53,949 bases of DNA from an uncultured Lewinella sp. (lineage in GTDB: Bacteria > Bacteroidota > Bacteroidia > Chitinophagales > Saprospiraceae): contig CAJXPD010000029.1 of assembly GCA_913057785.1 (NCBI GenBank), forward strand, positions 1 through 53,949. Direction: 5' to 3'. A program made the position numbers and the translations under genes. Below the pieces are notes generated by a model. It searched no databases, was not told the origin of the DNA, and saw only the letters and a list, made by a program, of their open reading frames with translations. Positions 24,661-33,255 of this stretch are shown in pieces (the first letter of the stretch is position 1; every line of letters starts with the position of its first letter).

Positions 24661-27441
24661 TTAGTTTTTGCTATATAGGCTCGGCAATTCCGGCATTTTA
24701 AAAATAATCTCCAACCTGCGATTACATCTCCTACCTTCCTCGGTATCATTGTCACAAATGGGACGGGAGGCGCCATAACCAAAAACCCGAATACGCTCTG
24801 GGTCGAATCCACATTTTTCCGTAAGGTAGTTCTTGACCGCATTAGCCCGATCTGTGGATAATTCTTGGTTCTCTTTTTCGGTGCCCGTATTATCCGTGTG
24901 TCCATGTAGTTCCAAATCAGCTCCCATCCGTGTGGCGATCTTGGCTAAGCGTGTAATTTCTGGGAAAGCTTTATTGGGTTGATCAAATTCAGCCTCTCCA
25001 TTGTGGAAGGTGCTGTGCTTCAATTTGAAGTTCTTACGAATGTAGTCGAAGGATATCAGGATAAAGGTGTCTCTAATGATCTCTCCTCGCTTCGAAGTAG
25101 CTAAATAATGGGTAGTATCGCGCTCAGAATAATATCCAGGCACTTCCGGAAAAAGTCGGACCACCTCGGTACTGTCAGCTACCGTGTAAGTATAGGTGCC
25201 TTTAATCGAAATGGGTTTGGAATGAACATTTAGTTCGTAGTTGGGGGTGAACTCGACAAACCCGCCTTTCCCGATCGGTTTCAGGTTTTCATCGAGGATT
25301 ACCCCAGCAAGCCGCAAGGCATTGGCCGGAAAGATTCCCGACCCCAATTTAATGCGCCAAAGGTCCATATCTCCGGTACAGCGATCTCGCCGATGATAGT
25401 AGGCCTTGCCGCTGTATTCCGAGAAATAGGTAATTCCGGGATCATTAAACCAACTATTTAGCATCAGCCCTAGATTTTTGGGTTCCTCGAGGGTGGACCA
25501 GTCTCCAGGGTTTCGCAGAGCGATACTATAAACATCGGTACCACCCAGTCCTCCTTTTTTATTATTGGAAGTGTAGAATAGCAATCTACCACCCAATCCC
25601 ATGACTGGCTCCTGCTCATAATATCTGGATAAATTGATTTTCTTCCCTAAAGGCATCGTTTGTTCATATCGCCCATTTTTTCCCAACGTAGATACCGCCA
25701 AGTCTATTTTTGGAATATCCAGTGGATGCTCTCGCTTGGCATAATATTCGACTAGCATGAGCGAGTCATCTGGAGAGATCCAAGCAGATCCGGCGAATGG
25801 CGGCCTCATCGGAAGAGGCTCCGGCCTGGACCATTCCCGTCCGATGTCCACTCTAGAGGATCGATATAACATACCCCCTGATTTAAGGAGCATTTGTCGT
25901 CCTTCGGCGCTGATCGAGATTGGAATAATATCATCGGCAAAGGACAATTTATCTACCCTGATGGGCTGAGACCATATACCTTTCTCTTTGATAGCAGTCA
26001 TCACATGAGCAATTCGGTCTTTGCGGTTCTTTCTAACAAAAAATACTTCATCTGTCTCGCCCCAAGAGATTAAGGCATACTCATCATTATTTGTGGTGTT
26101 AAAGGCATATGCTGCTTCAGGAAAATTTCTTTCTTGCTCCGCTCTATCTAGTAGAGAGCCAAATAGATTGAACCAGTCTTGCTTTCCAGTTTGAAAGTAG
26201 AAATCAGTCGAGCAAGATAAAGTATCGGGGAAGAGCGGTTGAAATGTCTCTAGCCCCATACGTGCCTCTTTGAAAAGGTATTGGCTGGCAAAGTAGTCAA
26301 GCGTAGTGGCAGCCAGATCAAAGACCACTCGATGGTGTGTATAGTCTTTCGCTAAATAAGCTACCTTATTAATGAAAGTAGCCGAATCATATGTCAATTT
26401 ACAAGAAAGCAATTGGCTTTGTAATTCGAATATGAGCGCTATATCATCCAACTGTTTTTGCTCGGCTGCATTCAGGCTCCGGGCATCCTCAGCAAAACTG
26501 GCGATGCAAAGAGCTTGCCAGCAGATGTCTGGGTCTAAGGCAGTGTATGGATTGTTGCGGTGATAAGCCAATAAAGGTTTGAGTTGGCTCAGGCAGAGCG
26601 TATCCTTTGCCGTATCAAACCAGCAATCCATAGCAATGGGATCGGTGGGGAAGTCCGTTTTAAATTGATCCATATTGCAATAGGATTCGTGTACCTGGAA
26701 GATGTCCCAAGCATCCTTTTGAATGGCCCAAAATCGACTATAATTGGCAGGAAGTACTACCTCTTCGTAGCGATGTGCTAAGGAGCGTAGTTCTTGGTAG
26801 TTGAGATTCCATTTGTAGCCTAATTCCAAGGCGTAGCAGGAGCGCCCAGGGTCGGCTTTTATCTCCTCGACACTAGGCAGTTTTACGGCTTGTCCTTCCC
26901 ATTCTCGGTCCACTTCTGTATCATAGACTTGCTGATAAGGATTGATCGTTTTATTGACGACAATGTTTCTAATTGTATCGACCAAGCCTTCTGGCCAGCA
27001 ATCGTTGTTTTCTTCCAATACTAGCAATTGGGTAATGGTCCCTTGACGAGACATACTATCCACAATCCTTTCCTGTAGGTTTTCTCTGGCCTTCATGACA
27101 TCGCCACGTCCGGCCTTGTATCGCTTTAGCTTTCCAATCGTTTGAGGTGGTAGTGACCGCATCTCTTCTTCCAGTGCACAGAAGTTTTGATAAATGTCAA
27201 GCCACTTCAAGGTACTTTTCTTCCGGTTGATCGCAATTCTATTCAAATAGTAGCGGGCACCGGGATCATAAATCTTGTGCTTGAGTGATCGCTCAAATTT
27301 TGGTTCGGCCTTGGATATTTTACCCTTTTCCAAGAGCTTTACACCCTTGGGAAAGCTAGCACATCCAATAATTGTAAGCAATAAAATAAGCAAAGAAAGG
27401 CTATAGCCGAAAGGGCCAAAGCGGGGGGCGGGGTTCTTCAT
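24661..27441 (-). CDS. PorE-like OmpA-family lipoprotein
   Basis: A 926-residue lipoprotein; Cys27 follows a hydrophobic signal (LILLLTIIGC). The domain order is: helical TPR-like repeats from about 28 (GKISKAEPKFERSLKHKIYDPGARYYLNRIA) into the 400s; a PD40-type beta-propeller about 470-690 (QMLLKSGGMLYRSSRVD, LLFYTSNNKKGGLGGTDVYSI); a carboxypeptidase-regulatory-like strand set from about 695 (LRLAGVILDENLKPIGKGGFVEF); and a C-terminal OmpA domain about 815-920 (ELHGHTDNTGTEKENQELSTDRANAV, IRVFGYGASRP). This is the order known for PorE, a peptidoglycan-binding T9SS-associated lipoprotein, but many Bacteroidota have several proteins of this type, so PorE itself is not proven. It is single in its direction; the next genes diverge. 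Confidence 0.82.
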   Translation of the reverse strand: MKNPAPRFGPFGYSLSLLILLLTIIGCASFPKGVKLLEKGKISKAEPKFERSLKHKIYDPGARYYLNRIAINRKKSTLKWLDIYQNFCALEEEMRSLPPQTIGKLKRYKAGRGDVMKARENLQERIVDSMSRQGTITQLLVLEENNDCWPEGLVDTIRNIVVNKTINPYQQVYDTEVDREWEGQAVKLPSVEEIKADPGRSCYALELGYKWNLNYQELRSLAHRYEEVVLPANYSRFWAIQKDAWDIFQVHESYCNMDQFKTDFPTDPIAMDCWFDTAKDTLCLSQLKPLLAYHRNNPYTALDPDICWQALCIASFAEDARSLNAAEQKQLDDIALIFELQSQLLSCKLTYDSATFINKVAYLAKDYTHHRVVFDLAATTLDYFASQYLFKEARMGLETFQPLFPDTLSCSTDFYFQTGKQDWFNLFGSLLDRAEQERNFPEAAYAFNTTNNDEYALISWGETDEVFFVRKNRKDRIAHVMTAIKEKGIWSQPIRVDKLSFADDIIPISISAEGRQMLLKSGGMLYRSSRVDIGREWSRPEPLPMRPPFAGSAWISPDDSLMLVEYYAKREHPLDIPKIDLAVSTLGKNGRYEQTMPLGKKINLSRYYEQEPVMGLGGRLLFYTSNNKKGGLGGTDVYSIALRNPGDWSTLEEPKNLGLMLNSWFNDPGITYFSEYSGKAYYHRRDRCTGDMDLWRIKLGSGIFPANALRLAGVILDENLKPIGKGGFVEFTPNYELNVHSKPISIKGTYTYTVADSTEVVRLFPEVPGYYSERDTTHYLATSKRGEIIRDTFILISFDYIRKNFKLKHSTFHNGEAEFDQPNKAFPEITRLAKIATRMGADLELHGHTDNTGTEKENQELSTDRANAVKNYLTEKCGFDPERIRVFGYGASRPICDNDTEEGRRCNRRLEIIFKMPELPSLYSKN

Positions 27442-27862
27442 GGTGTTGTAACGCTGTTTAAGTTAAAATGAGATCCTTACTAATATATACAAAATAATCA
27501 ACATGTGTTACGCGTTCGAGGTGCTTGATTTTAGGTTTTTATTTTTCATATAAATCTTTTGTTTAAATTAATATAAGGAGGCTGATTTGAGAACAACGAG
27601 CGCTGAAGAAAGCAATGGAGGTCTACCTATCCCTATTATACATTTGTAAATACCCCGTATGAGAAAGACTCAAGAGCTTGTGTTTTCATGGTCCTCAGTG
27701 GATCACATAATCGAGTAGAACGAAAATCATTCGGAAAACCATTCCAACTATTGGGAAAAGCTAATACATAGTTAGGAAAAGATAGAGGGCTTCTTAAGCC
27801 ATTAGTCATGATCTTGTTGGTAGGGACATATCCCAAGCAGTTTAAACCAAAAAAACTAGATC
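27442..27862. other. Long intergenic region, OmpA gene to DinB-like gene
   Basis: About 420 bases of mostly AT-rich sequence with no gene I can support. TACATTTG at 27639-27646 matches TAnnTTTG, but no TTG lies about 20 nt upstream. The last 60 bases form the leader structure described separately. Confidence 0.4.
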
Positions 27863-27867
27863 ATGAC
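27805..27867 (+). promoter_or_regulatory. Inverted repeat enclosing the start codon of the DinB-like gene
   Basis: GTCATGATCTTGTT (27805-27818) pairs with AACTAGATCATGAC (27854-27867) in 13 of 14 positions. The ATG start (27863-27865) lies in the right arm and would pair with 27807-27809. The loop holds a small hairpin, GGGA-cata-TCCC (27823-27834). This would be an RNA that hides its own start codon, or alternatively an operator dyad. Confidence 0.5.
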
Positions 27868-28399
27868 CGAAACACTTCAATTTGCAGAAATCACTTCTTA
27901 CCCCACACAGTACAACATGGCCAGCATTGTATCTAGAATGCTCGATGGAGCAGGCTTCAGATATTACTGGGCGACTGAGGGCCTGACAGCAGAGCAGCTA
28001 ATGCGGGAACCTGGTAATGATAGCCGCAGCCTCTACCAGATTTTGAACCACATTTATAACATGGTTGATTTTCTCGGGAATAGTCTCGAGGGAAATAGTA
28101 CTAGCTTCCCTGAGCAGGAACACGGACTTCCATTTGAAGAATTGAGACAGCGAACCTTAGCCCGAATCGAATCAGCAAAGGCAGCTTGTGCTAATCTGGA
28201 TGAAGCAACACTAGAGGAACAAAAGATAAAGCTGACCGTCGGGGGCAATCCTATGCAGTTTGATGCTTGGCATCTCTTCAATGGCCCCCTCCCTGACCTA
28301 TATCACCACATTGGACAAGTGATGCTACTTCGTCGGATTCTAGGTAATCCACTACCTGCCGGCGTCGAGCCTTTTTTCTGTAAAAAAATGGAAGCTTAA
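27863..28399 (+). CDS. DinB-like (four-helix) protein
   Basis: A 178-residue cytoplasmic protein. The helical pattern, the N-terminal histidine region (SLYQILNHIYNMVDFLG) and the C-terminal WHLFNGPLPDLYHHIGQVMLLRRILGNPLP match the DinB/YfiT-like fold, in which three histidines bind a metal. Such proteins are often thiol-S-transferase- or nuclease-like enzymes of unknown substrate; DNA-damage induction applies only to some members. The ABM-like gene starts 34 nt downstream, so the two likely form an operon. The leader contains an inverted repeat that spans the start codon. Confidence 0.75.
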   Translation: MTETLQFAEITSYPTQYNMASIVSRMLDGAGFRYYWATEGLTAEQLMREPGNDSRSLYQILNHIYNMVDFLGNSLEGNSTSFPEQEHGLPFEELRQRTLARIESAKAACANLDEATLEEQKIKLTVGGNPMQFDAWHLFNGPLPDLYHHIGQVMLLRRILGNPLPAGVEPFFCKKMEA

Positions 28400-28433
28400 T
28401 CGTCAATAACTCTTCAATCGAATTTAAACTATT

Positions 28434-29195
28434 ATGGATCAATTTAGAGCTTTTCTCAACATCAAAGTAGGGGATGGAGAACTAGATCATTTTACTGCCC
28501 TTATCCCAGAATTCATTCAAATCGTAGAAGCAACAGAACCCGAAGTATTACAGTTCGAAGCATTTGTCCATCGCGATAAGCAAGAGATCATTTGGTTGGA
28601 AACTTATCAGCATGCAACTGCTGTAGATCAGCACTTGGCCAATCCTGCACTCAATGAACTTAAGGCTAAGATGATGCCGATGCAAGAAGGCATTAATGCG
28701 ATGTATTTCATGGGTACGCCATCAGAACAAACTTTGCAGGGACTACATGCCTATGGTATTTCAGCAGGGGTGCTAGAGCCCTGGGAAGGGATGAATAGGT
28801 TAACTGAAGAGCGTCAAGCGGATAATGTACAAGTACTTAGCCTGGCCACTGTATCGGATATGGATGCTTTTAAAGATTACGCAGAGCGGCTAAGACATGA
28901 GGCTGCTAAGTATCCTGGCTTCCTTTTCCAACGAAGCTATAAGTTAAACGAAACACAGGTTGTGAACCAGGCAGAATGGGCCAGTGAAGAGGCCCTTTTA
29001 TCCTGGTCTGCAAAATACAATGAGATCTTCGGTCATGAAATCTCAAGCTTGCTTAAGGATTTACAAATGTTCGGGGCTATGAACGAGCCTTCCGAAAAGT
29101 TGAAAGCAATCGTTCAGCAATGGAGCACGCAGGTTTTTACCAGAGTAGCCGGCTTCACACGTTACATCAATGCTACCGAGACTATAGCTTCATGA
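28434..29195 (+). CDS. Protein with two ABM-like dimeric alpha/beta barrel domains
   Basis: A 253-residue protein. The first half (about 1-95, FRAFLNIKVGDGELDHFTALI ... EPEVLQFEAFVHRDKQEIIWLETYQHATAVDQHL) reads like an antibiotic-biosynthesis-monooxygenase (ABM) type ferredoxin-like fold. The second half (about 130-220, VLSLATVSDMDAFKDYAERLRHEAAKYPGFLFQRSYKLN ... VVNQAEWASEEALLSW) repeats the same strand-helix order. Two domains in one chain would make an internal dimer. ABM proteins act as small-molecule monooxygenases or ligand-binding proteins; no function is claimed. It shares a probable operon with the DinB-like gene and is followed by a terminator. Confidence 0.65.
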   Translation: MDQFRAFLNIKVGDGELDHFTALIPEFIQIVEATEPEVLQFEAFVHRDKQEIIWLETYQHATAVDQHLANPALNELKAKMMPMQEGINAMYFMGTPSEQTLQGLHAYGISAGVLEPWEGMNRLTEERQADNVQVLSLATVSDMDAFKDYAERLRHEAAKYPGFLFQRSYKLNETQVVNQAEWASEEALLSWSAKYNEIFGHEISSLLKDLQMFGAMNEPSEKLKAIVQQWSTQVFTRVAGFTRYINATETIAS

Positions 29196-29217
29196 AGATA
29201 GGCTAGCCCAAAACAAA

Positions 29218-29247
29218 AATCCCGCACCTACTTAAAAGTGCGGGATT
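29218..29247. terminator. Perfect terminator between convergent ABM-like and blaR1 genes
   Basis: AATCCCGCAC (29218-29227) is perfectly complementary to GTGCGGGATT (29238-29247), with A-rich sequence before and a T-run shortly after. It can serve both transcripts. Confidence 0.8.
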
Positions 29248-29282
29248 AGTCGGGTTTTAAAAAAATGCTTAAACGATGATCG

Positions 29283-32039
29283 CTATTTATCTTTCTTCTT
29301 ATTTAGCTTCTTGTCGATGCCCATGATCTTGAGTTCCAGGTAATCTTCAGCAGTAAGGTTGTTCATGCCCATGCCCTTTATTTGGCGAATGAATTCGGCG
29401 CTGACACCATGAATCTTGAATTCGACTACTTCTTCTAGGTTGAGGTCTAGACCTTCTGCCTTGAGTGATTTGACGTAAGAGCTGGAGACGTTATGGACAG
29501 AGGCATCCATCAGGTCTTCCAAGGATTCATCCTTAAAGCCCATGTCTCTCATATCCTTGATAAAGCTAGTACTGACATTATGGATCTTGGCATCCAGTAC
29601 TTCTTCCGCACTCAGGTTGCTAAACCCGGCATCTTTCAACTGCTTTACGTAGGCTGCTGACACCCCATGAATCTTCAGTTCTCCGAGCTCTTCTAAGGTG
29701 AGTTTAGTGAAACCTAAGGCTTTCATCTCGGCGGCGAAGGTCGGATTTACATTATGGATCTTAGCTTCTAAGACTTCCTCTGCCGTTAGATTCGTATAAC
29801 CCGCTTCTTGTAGCATGGCCACAAATTTGGCACTGACATTATGGATTCGGAGGTCCATCAGCTCCTCCATGGATAAATTATCAAAACCTAATTTCCGCAT
29901 CTCCTGGGCAAACTCGGGGGAGAGGTTGTGGATTTTAGCATCCGTGATTTCTTCAGCACTTAGGTTGGTGTAGCCCGCCTTTTGCATATCCGCTACAAAG
30001 CCAGCACTGATCCCGTGAATTTTCATATCCATCAACTCTTCCAGGGTAAGGTTGTCAAAGCCCAACTTTTTCATTTCCGTAGCAAATTGCGGAGAGAGGT
30101 TGTGGATTTTGGCATCGGTGATCTCTTCCGCGCTTAGGTTGGTATAACCCGCTTTTTTCAGTTGGTCTACATAATCTGCACTGACACCATGGATCTTCAG
30201 TCCTTCCAATTCCTCAAGCGTAAGCTCCTTAAAGCCTATCTCTTTCATGTCTGCCGCAAATTCGGTAGAGACATTATGGATCTTCGCATCTGTTACTTCC
30301 TCTGCACTTAGGTTGGTGTAGCCTGCTTTTTTCAGTTGTTCCACAAAGTCTTTGTCCACATTATGAATCTTTAATTCCAACAATTCGTCGAAGTCCAAGT
30401 CTTTGAAACCAAGCGACTTCATATCAGCAGCAAATTCAGCAGTAATATTGTGGATCTTCGCATCTTCGAATTCTTCGAGGCTAAGATTCTTGAAACCCAG
30501 TGCCTGGATCGAGCGAATGAAATCTGGACTAACATTATGTATACTCAGGTCAACCAACTGCCCTAGATCCAAATCCGTAAATCCTAGCTGCTTATAGCCG
30601 GCCATATTTTCTTTAAGGGTAGCCAGTTGGGGGAGGTGTCCGAGATCCTCTAGGTCGTCCTTGTATTTTGGTGTTAAGCCTTCTTGCTTTAGGTACGCCC
30701 AGTACTCCTGATCAATATTGGACAAGGTAAAACCAAACAGTACTTTATCTGATACCTCGTCATATCCTTCTTTCTTAATCAAAGAACGGAAAGACTCATT
30801 CGGGGTAAAGGTAAACCGGCCAAGCCCCTCTCCATCCTCAAACTTGCCCTTGAAATTGATGGTGCCAGCCGCTCTTTCTAAAGCGAAGGTCCCTTCTTGA
30901 TCAATGGGAAGTTGGGGTAAATCGGAGGCCGCGTAGCATTTGGTCGTTACCCACCAGTTGTTTCGGCGGTGATCAGAAAGATCATATTTGATGCAAATCT
31001 CATCTCCTTCTATGGTAGCTGACCAAATTCCTTTGCCAGGGAATATCCGGTTTTCTTCCTCAGCAGTCTCCGCTAGTTTGTCGGCATTTTTTGCAGTAGC
31101 CAGGGTGGGGTTGAAAAAAACAGTCGATAGCCCAAACAAAGCTAGTACGCAGAGGTACTTCCAACTTGAGCTGAGCGATGATTTCTTAATGTTCATCATG
31201 CTGATGCGTTGTTTTAGGGTGGATTGATTATAGTTGTTGGAAGGCCCTAATGGGTGATAAGGTACAGCGACCTTCAACAAGTTCATTTGATAGGATTCCC
31301 GATCCACACCTTTGGCTAGCATCTGTTCATCCGTCAGAAACTCCAGATTGTCTTCTACTGTTTTGCGAAGCATCCAGGCAAAAGGATTAAACCACTGGAT
31401 CACCACTAGAATTTCTGCTAATAGGATATCGAAGCTATGCCCTTGTTCCACGTGGGTCCGTTCGTGTTCTAAGATCTGACTGTAGGTATCCCAATCGTAC
31501 AAAGTGGGATTGATGAAAATACAATTGGCAAAAGAGAAAGGAGCCTTGTCATTGTCTAATTCTACAATCCGAATCTTCCCATCCTGTATATGGGAACTGC
31601 GCAGGATCTGATAGAGAATGGATACCACCTGGATGAGCAGGTTGATTCCCATGATGACGACACCAACCAAATAGGTTAAAAACAGAATAGACCAAATGGA
31701 TAAACTACTTTTCTTTTTAACAGTCGTGGGTGGGGTAGGGGTGGAGGGAAGTGCCTCCGTAGTCTCATTGATTTCTGTATTGGTATCCGGTATGTCAATA
31801 TCTATAGATTGGATCGGGGTGCGCTCTACCAAGGCTACCGGTTTTTCAGCAGGTGGCGTAGCTGTCTTCCAAGACCAATTTGCTGGAATAGGAATAAGCG
31901 GTAGCAAGAAGGCAAATAGAATTGAGCCTACCAGTACCATCCGATTTAACTTAAAAAAGGTTTCCTTTTTTAAGAGCAAGCGGTAAGCTACGTACAATAG
32001 GCTGGTAAGTAGCGCGGTGTGTAAGAGATAGGGGATCAT
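29283..32039 (-). CDS. blaR1: BlaR1-like M56 metallopeptidase with a C-terminal repeat array
   Basis: A 918-residue membrane protein. The N-terminal M56 part has helices near 4-20, 33-52 and 113-145 and the zinc-protease motif HERTH at 192-196 (with LEFLTDEQML downstream), as in BlaR1/MecR1. A further helix lies near 296-313. Classical BlaR1 then carries a penicillin-binding sensor; here residues about 315-484 form a beta-rich segment (GIWSATIEGDEICIKYD), followed by 15 repeats of about 29 residues to the C-terminus. BlaR1 proteins cleave a BlaI-type repressor when the extracellular domain senses a signal. The ATG overlaps the stop of blaI (ATGA), indicating translational coupling. The signal sensed here is unknown. 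Confidence 0.88.
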   Translation of the reverse strand: MIPYLLHTALLTSLLYVAYRLLLKKETFFKLNRMVLVGSILFAFLLPLIPIPANWSWKTATPPAEKPVALVERTPIQSIDIDIPDTNTEINETTEALPSTPTPPTTVKKKSSLSIWSILFLTYLVGVVIMGINLLIQVVSILYQILRSSHIQDGKIRIVELDNDKAPFSFANCIFINPTLYDWDTYSQILEHERTHVEQGHSFDILLAEILVVIQWFNPFAWMLRKTVEDNLEFLTDEQMLAKGVDRESYQMNLLKVAVPYHPLGPSNNYNQSTLKQRISMMNIKKSSLSSSWKYLCVLALFGLSTVFFNPTLATAKNADKLAETAEEENRIFPGKGIWSATIEGDEICIKYDLSDHRRNNWWVTTKCYAASDLPQLPIDQEGTFALERAAGTINFKGKFEDGEGLGRFTFTPNESFRSLIKKEGYDEVSDKVLFGFTLSNIDQEYWAYLKQEGLTPKYKDDLEDLGHLPQLATLKENMAGYKQLGFTDLDLGQLVDLSIHNVSPDFIRSIQALGFKNLSLEEFEDAKIHNITAEFAADMKSLGFKDLDFDELLELKIHNVDKDFVEQLKKAGYTNLSAEEVTDAKIHNVSTEFAADMKEIGFKELTLEELEGLKIHGVSADYVDQLKKAGYTNLSAEEITDAKIHNLSPQFATEMKKLGFDNLTLEELMDMKIHGISAGFVADMQKAGYTNLSAEEITDAKIHNLSPEFAQEMRKLGFDNLSMEELMDLRIHNVSAKFVAMLQEAGYTNLTAEEVLEAKIHNVNPTFAAEMKALGFTKLTLEELGELKIHGVSAAYVKQLKDAGFSNLSAEEVLDAKIHNVSTSFIKDMRDMGFKDESLEDLMDASVHNVSSSYVKSLKAEGLDLNLEEVVEFKIHGVSAEFIRQIKGMGMNNLTAEDYLELKIMGIDKKLNKKKDK
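29286..30587 (-). repeat. Array of 15 tandem 29-residue (87-bp) repeats in blaR1
   Basis: Fourteen full units plus a degraded last one cover residues 485-918. The consensus is about GYTNLSAEEITDAKIHN, then S-x-x-F-A-x-x-M-K-x. Units alternate between two forms (AGYTNLSAEE...AKIHN and LGFxxLTLEEL...KIHGVSA), so the true period in the middle of the array is 58 residues (174 bp). The IHN/IHG pair is nearly invariant. Unit 14 is one residue short. Confidence 0.9.
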
Positions 32040-32398
32040 GCTTTTTTGTTTTTGATCATATTGATGATTTCTTCCAGGTCATCAGTGCTGATCTTTTCTT
32101 CCTTAGCGAAGTAAGTGACCATTTTTCGATAAGAGTTGTCGAAGTATTTGTCTAACACGTCCCCTAAAGCCTCCTTTTGATAGGTGTCTTTAGAGATGAG
32201 TGCATAAAACTGATGAGAGTTTCCGAACGACTTATGGTCCACAAATTGCTTCTTCTCAAGAATGCGTATAATAGTTGAGACCGTATTGTAGTGTGGTTTT
32301 GGTTCCGGGAAATGCTCGATAATCTCCTTCACAAAGGCCGGACCATGCTCCCAGAGTATCTGCATGATCTGCTCCTCACGTTTAGCTAATTTTTGCAT
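32036..32398 (-). CDS. blaI: BlaI/MecI-family transcriptional repressor
   Basis: I placed the start at the ATG at 32398 (MQKLAKREEQIMQILWEHGPAF), giving 120 residues; an ATG seven codons upstream is possible. The winged helix (KREEQIMQILWEHGPAFVKEIIEHFPEPKPHYNTVSTIIRILEKKQFVDHKSFGNSHQFYALI) is typical, with recognition helix YNTVSTIIRILEKK. The C-terminal dimerisation helices (YFDNSYRKMVTYFAKEEKISTDDLEEIINMI) follow. These repressors bind dyads at their own promoter and are cleaved on BlaR1 signalling. The stop overlaps the blaR1 start. Confidence 0.92.
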   Translation of the reverse strand: MQKLAKREEQIMQILWEHGPAFVKEIIEHFPEPKPHYNTVSTIIRILEKKQFVDHKSFGNSHQFYALISKDTYQKEALGDVLDKYFDNSYRKMVTYFAKEEKISTDDLEEIINMIKNKKA

Positions 32399-32416
32399 GA
32401 TGTTGGTATTTTGATA

Positions 32417-32480
32417 CAAGTATATTACTAATTGATTAGTTTGTCAACTATTTAGTTAGTTTTTCTACTAATCGGTTAGT
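32417..32480 (-). promoter_or_regulatory. blaI promoter with three operator-like dyads
   Basis: Read on the minus strand, a -33 TTG (complement of 32445-32447) and a -7 TATACTTG (complement of 32417-32424) are separated by 20 nt. Three dyads overlap: ACTAATtgATTAGT (32427-32440) between the two boxes, AACTAttTAGTT (32446-32457) over the -33 box and ACTAATcgGTTAGT (32467-32480) upstream. They are the likely binding sites of the adjacent BlaI-type repressor. Confidence 0.65.
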
Positions 32481-32523
32481 TTTTGTGGAAGAAGTCGATC
32501 TAATTCAAGGCCAGACTGAGATA

Positions 32524-32554
32524 TTGATCGACAATCAGGTCTGCTATAGATTTT
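32524..32554 (+). promoter_or_regulatory. Promoter-like element for the divergent Crp/Fnr gene
   Basis: TTG at 32524-32526 is followed after 20 nt by TAGATTTT (32547-32554), close to the TTG-N20-TAnnTTTG layout; the ATG lies at 32599. The third BlaI-like dyad lies about 44 nt upstream. Confidence 0.4.
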
Positions 32555-32598
32555 GTGTTTATCTTGCTAATGCAGCAAATAGCTTAGCCTCATTCATC

Positions 32599-33174
32599 AT
32601 GAAGCCTCTACTTTCAGCCATCATCCAGGACGTATACCCGATTTCCAGGACTTCACAAAGCAAGATAGAAGAACAACTGGAAGTCCAGGAATTTCAAAAA
32701 CATGACCTGATTTTTCGTAGCGGAGCCCCCAATTACAAAGAATACTTCATACTGTCCGGTGTTTGTAGAAGTTTCTTGCTGAATCCGCTTGGAGAAGAAT
32801 CAACCTTATCTTTTTACACATCTAATACGGTCGTGGCCCCAAATATTTCCCGGGTTAGGACAGGACATTCCATCTTGAATTTACAGGCATTGACTCCCCT
32901 TACCGTGGCCTCAATCAACACGGTGGTGTTTAACGAGCTGCGATTGGGAAACTCCGAAATTCTAAATTTTGCACATACCGTTTTGCAGAATGAACTCCTA
33001 AAGAAGGTCGACAAGGAAATTGGCTTAGCCGCCCTCACAGCAAGTGATCGATTGGAGCAATTTCGCGAGGATTACCCCATGCTTGAAAATCTCATTCCTC
33101 ATTCCTACATAGCGAGTTACCTTGGCATCACCAACATTTCATTGAGTCGCTTGAGAAGCCGGAAGGGTAACTAG
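32599..33174 (+). CDS. Crp/Fnr-family transcriptional regulator (first copy)
   Basis: The ATG at 32599 gives 191 residues, exactly the length of the second Crp/Fnr gene at 37750; a GTG frame at 32485 would add 38 residues that do not fit the family. The cyclic-nucleotide-binding-like beta roll runs from about 15 to 110 (FQKHDLIFRSGAPNYKEYFILSGVCRSFLLNPLGEES). A connecting helix and a short helix-turn-helix follow (LIPHSYIASYLGITNISLSRLRSRKGN). Many Bacteroidota Crp/Fnr-like proteins of this type have no known effector. The neighbouring serine hydrolase, 81 nt downstream, carries a promoter box shared with the second copy's neighbour. Confidence 0.85.
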   Translation: MKPLLSAIIQDVYPISRTSQSKIEEQLEVQEFQKHDLIFRSGAPNYKEYFILSGVCRSFLLNPLGEESTLSFYTSNTVVAPNISRVRTGHSILNLQALTPLTVASINTVVFNELRLGNSEILNFAHTVLQNELLKKVDKEIGLAALTASDRLEQFREDYPMLENLIPHSYIASYLGITNISLSRLRSRKGN

Positions 33175-33186
33175 TGCACTTGTTAT

Positions 33187-33226
33187 CATTTGTTAATGCA
33201 TACTAAGGTAGGTTGGACTAGTTTTG
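33187..33226 (+). promoter_or_regulatory. Activator box and -7 element upstream of a serine hydrolase
   Basis: CATTTGTTAATG (33187-33198) is followed after exactly 20 nt by TAGTTTTG (33219-33226), a perfect TAnnTTTG box. No TTG -33 element occupies the usual place, which suggests an activator-dependent promoter. The identical layout occurs at 38349-38388. Confidence 0.55.
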
Positions 33227-33255
33227 TATCATAGATCAATCTCAAAACCCTGATC

